This document shows, one piece after another, positions 52,111-64,000 of a stretch of 64,000 bases of DNA (positions within the stretch are counted from its first letter, which is position 1; every line of letters starts with the position of its first letter). Both the position numbers and the translations under genes were made by a program. The stretch is from Limanda limanda (lineage: Eukaryota; Chordata; Actinopteri; Pleuronectiformes; Pleuronectidae): contig NC_083638.1 of assembly GCF_963576545.1 (NCBI RefSeq), positions 5,911,659 to 5,975,658 of the forward strand, given 5' to 3'. Under the pieces are notes generated by a model. It had not been told where the DNA came from. It ran no database searches and worked only from the letters and a program-made list of their open reading frames with translations.

Positions 52111-53709
52111 GGTCGACGACGCAGAATGAAAACAAATACAGTGACGGCTCAGCTGTGCGCATGCGCAGACAACAACACACCGATTATAAAATAATAAAAA
52201 TGCGTTTTAAATGCATACATGTACTTTATACAGCGCTATGTTTCTATTCTATTTTCTATTCTCTTGTATATATTAAAGAATATTTTATTATTATTTTATG
52301 TATTTATATTTTACATTGATAATTGTATTTTGTTTGTATTACTTGAACTTTAATGTGTGTTTAATGTATTGCTTGAACTTTGATGTCTTTACTGTGCTTT
52401 GGTCGTACCACTCCACCTGTAAAGCACTTTGGTCAACCAAGATGTTTTAAATGTGCTATATTAATAAAATTGACACTGACATTGACATATATCTCATTTT
52501 GACCTGCCTGCTGCTGTTACAACTGCATTTTAGTAAGTGACAGAAACTCAAAGTAATGACTTTATTTCTCAAAATAAGGACTTAGTTTCCCCAAATAAGC
52601 TCCATGAACTGAAGTTAATGATTTACCAAGTAAAATCAAGGGCTTCTCTCAAAACGACTTAATGCCACAGCGTATTGAGCACTAACTGAAACTATGACTC
52701 AAAATAATGTAGTATCCCCAAATAATGACTACCTCAACATCATTGCTTACCAAGACAACAGAATGAGACAATTTCTCAAAGATAACCACTTACCATCTCA
52801 TAATTATGACTTTTTCTAATAATTTAGAAACGAACAACCCCGTAATTTTGAATCATCTTTATTTTCTTGTACAAGCAGAAATGTGCTTCCGTAGTATATC
52901 GTGTGCAATTCGACGGAAACTGGCAAGAAAATGTGCAAGAATGAAAACTTTGGATTTCAACCTGCATCATCACACTCTTATGTGCATAAATTATTGTATT
53001 TTACATTTTTTATTTGATGTATATGCAGCTCTACTTTTCATTTGTAATGTTAGTAGTTTTAAATATATTCCAATATCTTTTTTTGAAAAATAGTAGACAT
53101 TATTTGTAGTAGCAGTAATGGATTACAGATCTGTCCCTGCATAGTCGCGTCAGGTGCTTTGACTCATTTTCATGATCTTGCCCCTTTAATTTCCCTCCAA
53201 TGTTGGTTTCAAATAAAATATTGCTTGCCTATATGCTAAGCAATTCAAACCCTGGGTATTAAGTACAAATACAAAGTAGTTCAGAATGATAAAGTCATAT
53301 TAATGATAAAATAATTATTAGTTTGTATGTTCTGTATTTGCTACAAACAGTGGAGAGCTGTCAGGAAGTAAGGAGAAAGAGAGGAACAATGACATGGATG
53401 GATGGAAATTGATAAAACCAATTATAATAACAAAATTAAACCAAAACTTTGGTGCAAATCAGCATTTTCTTCATATTACCACTGACAAACAAACAAACAC
53501 ACAACTCTGTATAATGCAACATAGATCAACAGCACAGCAAACAACCTCCCTGGTGGCTGTGATGACGTCGTGACGTAGTGCGTTGAAGCTTTTATTTGAT
53601 TCGCAGGAGAAATTCAGAATATACAGTGGAACCATGGAAAATCGAATTTGGGATAAATCCTCCAGCGCAGGGTTTCATATTGTGACAGATCACAGAGCAG
53701 CAGCATGTT
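52111..53709. other. Intergenic region between the sin3a promoter and the ZP gene
   Basis: AT-rich with no coding signal. It includes a retroposon 3' tail (about 52380-52495). A plus-strand ORF at 52806-53093 has no recognisable similarity. The ZP gene 3' UTR lies at the right end. Confidence 0.6.
52380..52495 (+). mobile_element. Non-LTR retroposon 3' tail
   Basis: TAAAGCACTTTGGTCAACC, then GTGCTATATTAATAAAATTG and short GACATTGACA-type repeats at the end. This is the form of LINE or SINE 3' ends common in fish. Only the tail is recognisable. Confidence 0.5.
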
Positions 53710-63089
<9,380 letters not shown>

Positions 63090-63257
63090 CTGAGCGGCTC
63101 AGTCACACAGGAGGTCAGAACCTTCAGGACGAACAGAGACAGGAGGCCTTGAGCAGCCGGGACACGGAGCAGACTCGTGTGATGTGTCTCTTAACGTCTA
63201 ATGTGTTGTTTGAAAGACGTACTGAGGTTTGAAACTTTCGGAGACATGGCTGCTGAT

Positions 63258-63265
63258 TGACGTCA
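63258..63265. promoter_or_regulatory. Perfect CRE palindrome upstream of the ZP gene
   Basis: TGACGTCA lies about 170 bp upstream of the ATG at 63089, a position compatible with a proximal promoter element bound by CREB/ATF. The start site is unknown, and an 8-mer can occur by chance. Confidence 0.35.
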
Positions 63266-63299
63266 GTGTGACGAGGATGTGATGGAACCGCTCTGTCAT

Positions 63300-64000
63300 T
63301 GTTTAGGAGAAAAAGTATATCCCATAATTACCATGTTGACTGAAACTCCTGGTATGTCAAAACTTTTTCCATTGGTAGGGTGTGGAGCTTGTGGTATGTA
63401 CTGTATGCATGAAAGGTAAATAACCAACAAATCGTCTGAGGCTTAAACAAGCGATTTTAACATGAAACAACAAAGATAAACACGATATTTAAAGAAATAA
63501 TCGAAATTCACATTCGCAGTCGTAGACACAGTCAGAACTCAAATGATAAAACAAAGGAAGGAACACCAACAGGACACTTGTTGCATACGACTGCACAATC
63601 ATGATGAGGACCGATATATACTACTGTATATACTCAAAACTGTCATTGTATATAACACAATCAAATACTTTTAATATTGTAACAGCATTGCATCATCATC
63701 ATGGTGTCATTTATACCACGTAATGACGAATGGTTGATTGATTAAAATCAGCTGTAGATCTTGTCTCTTAATGCGACTGGCTACAAAAATATGACAATTA
63801 ATATGAATGCATTTCAGTTATATAGCGTTTTTCATGTTTATACAAATTGAAATGAAAAAAATCTGAATTCACCTTGCAGGACACATATGTATCTCCACTG
63901 GGCCCATCCATTATAGTACTGATTAGTATAGGATTACAGTATATTATAGATGTAAATAGAAATTAAAAAATAATTCACAAATATATACATAAATCAAACC
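63300..64000. other. Right edge, nothing recognised
   Basis: AT-rich sequence with no ORF of note, no splice-site chain and no repeat family that I recognise. Confidence 0.6.

Noticed and set aside
52806..53093. 95-aa plus-strand ORF between sin3a and the ZP gene
   Set aside because: AT-rich, no similarity and no promoter or splice context.

Overview
This window is vertebrate nuclear DNA, almost certainly from a teleost fish, probably a percomorph. The genes are split by GT-AG introns, microsatellites are dense, and several interspersed repeats look like common fish families. Five protein-coding genes could be rebuilt exon by exon. Each gives a complete frame of the expected length: psma4 (minus, 261 aa), two tandem slc25a44 copies (plus, 315 and 313 aa), crabp1 (plus, 137 aa) and sin3a (minus, 1310 aa). 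A sixth gene (minus, 738 aa) encodes a secreted or membrane-anchored zona pellucida (ZP) domain protein of a teleost-expanded family. psma4, crabp1 and sin3a all lie on human 15q24-q25, so this is a conserved synteny block; the slc25a44 pair inside it is not part of the human block.

Layout. 1-6.8 kb: no recognisable gene, with SINE-like debris and simple repeats. 6.8-10.0 kb: psma4, read leftward. 10.08-12.26 kb: GATA/GACA/GAAA tetranucleotide arrays, split by a 1215-bp hAT-type non-autonomous transposon that carries a broken histone H3 fragment. 12.5-18.13 kb: slc25a44 copy 1, whose first intron contains a piece of psma4 intron 1. 18.2-22.53 kb: a 4.3-kb array of a 31-bp minisatellite, every unit built around CAGCTG. 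22.8-25.2 kb: slc25a44 copy 2. 26.86-34.6 kb: crabp1 in four exons. 35.37-35.55 kb: a pure AG microsatellite in the convergent crabp1/sin3a interval. 35.7-52.1 kb: sin3a, 20 coding exons plus an untranslated first exon in a CpG island. 53.7-63.1 kb: the ZP-domain gene, with a 1.1-kb GAAA/GAAATAAA array in one intron. 63.3-64.0 kb: nothing recognised.

The genes are unrelated housekeeping or developmental loci: a proteasome alpha subunit, a mitochondrial branched-chain amino acid carrier, a retinoic acid binding protein, a corepressor scaffold and a ZP protein. The unusual content is structural: the slc25a44 tandem duplication with amino-acid-changing divergence concentrated in one half of the protein, the E-box minisatellite between the copies, the psma4-intron insertion with long flanking direct repeats and an empty site in the paralog, and the gene-fragment-bearing hAT element. 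All coordinates, frames and splice sites were worked out by hand; no alignment or database search was run.
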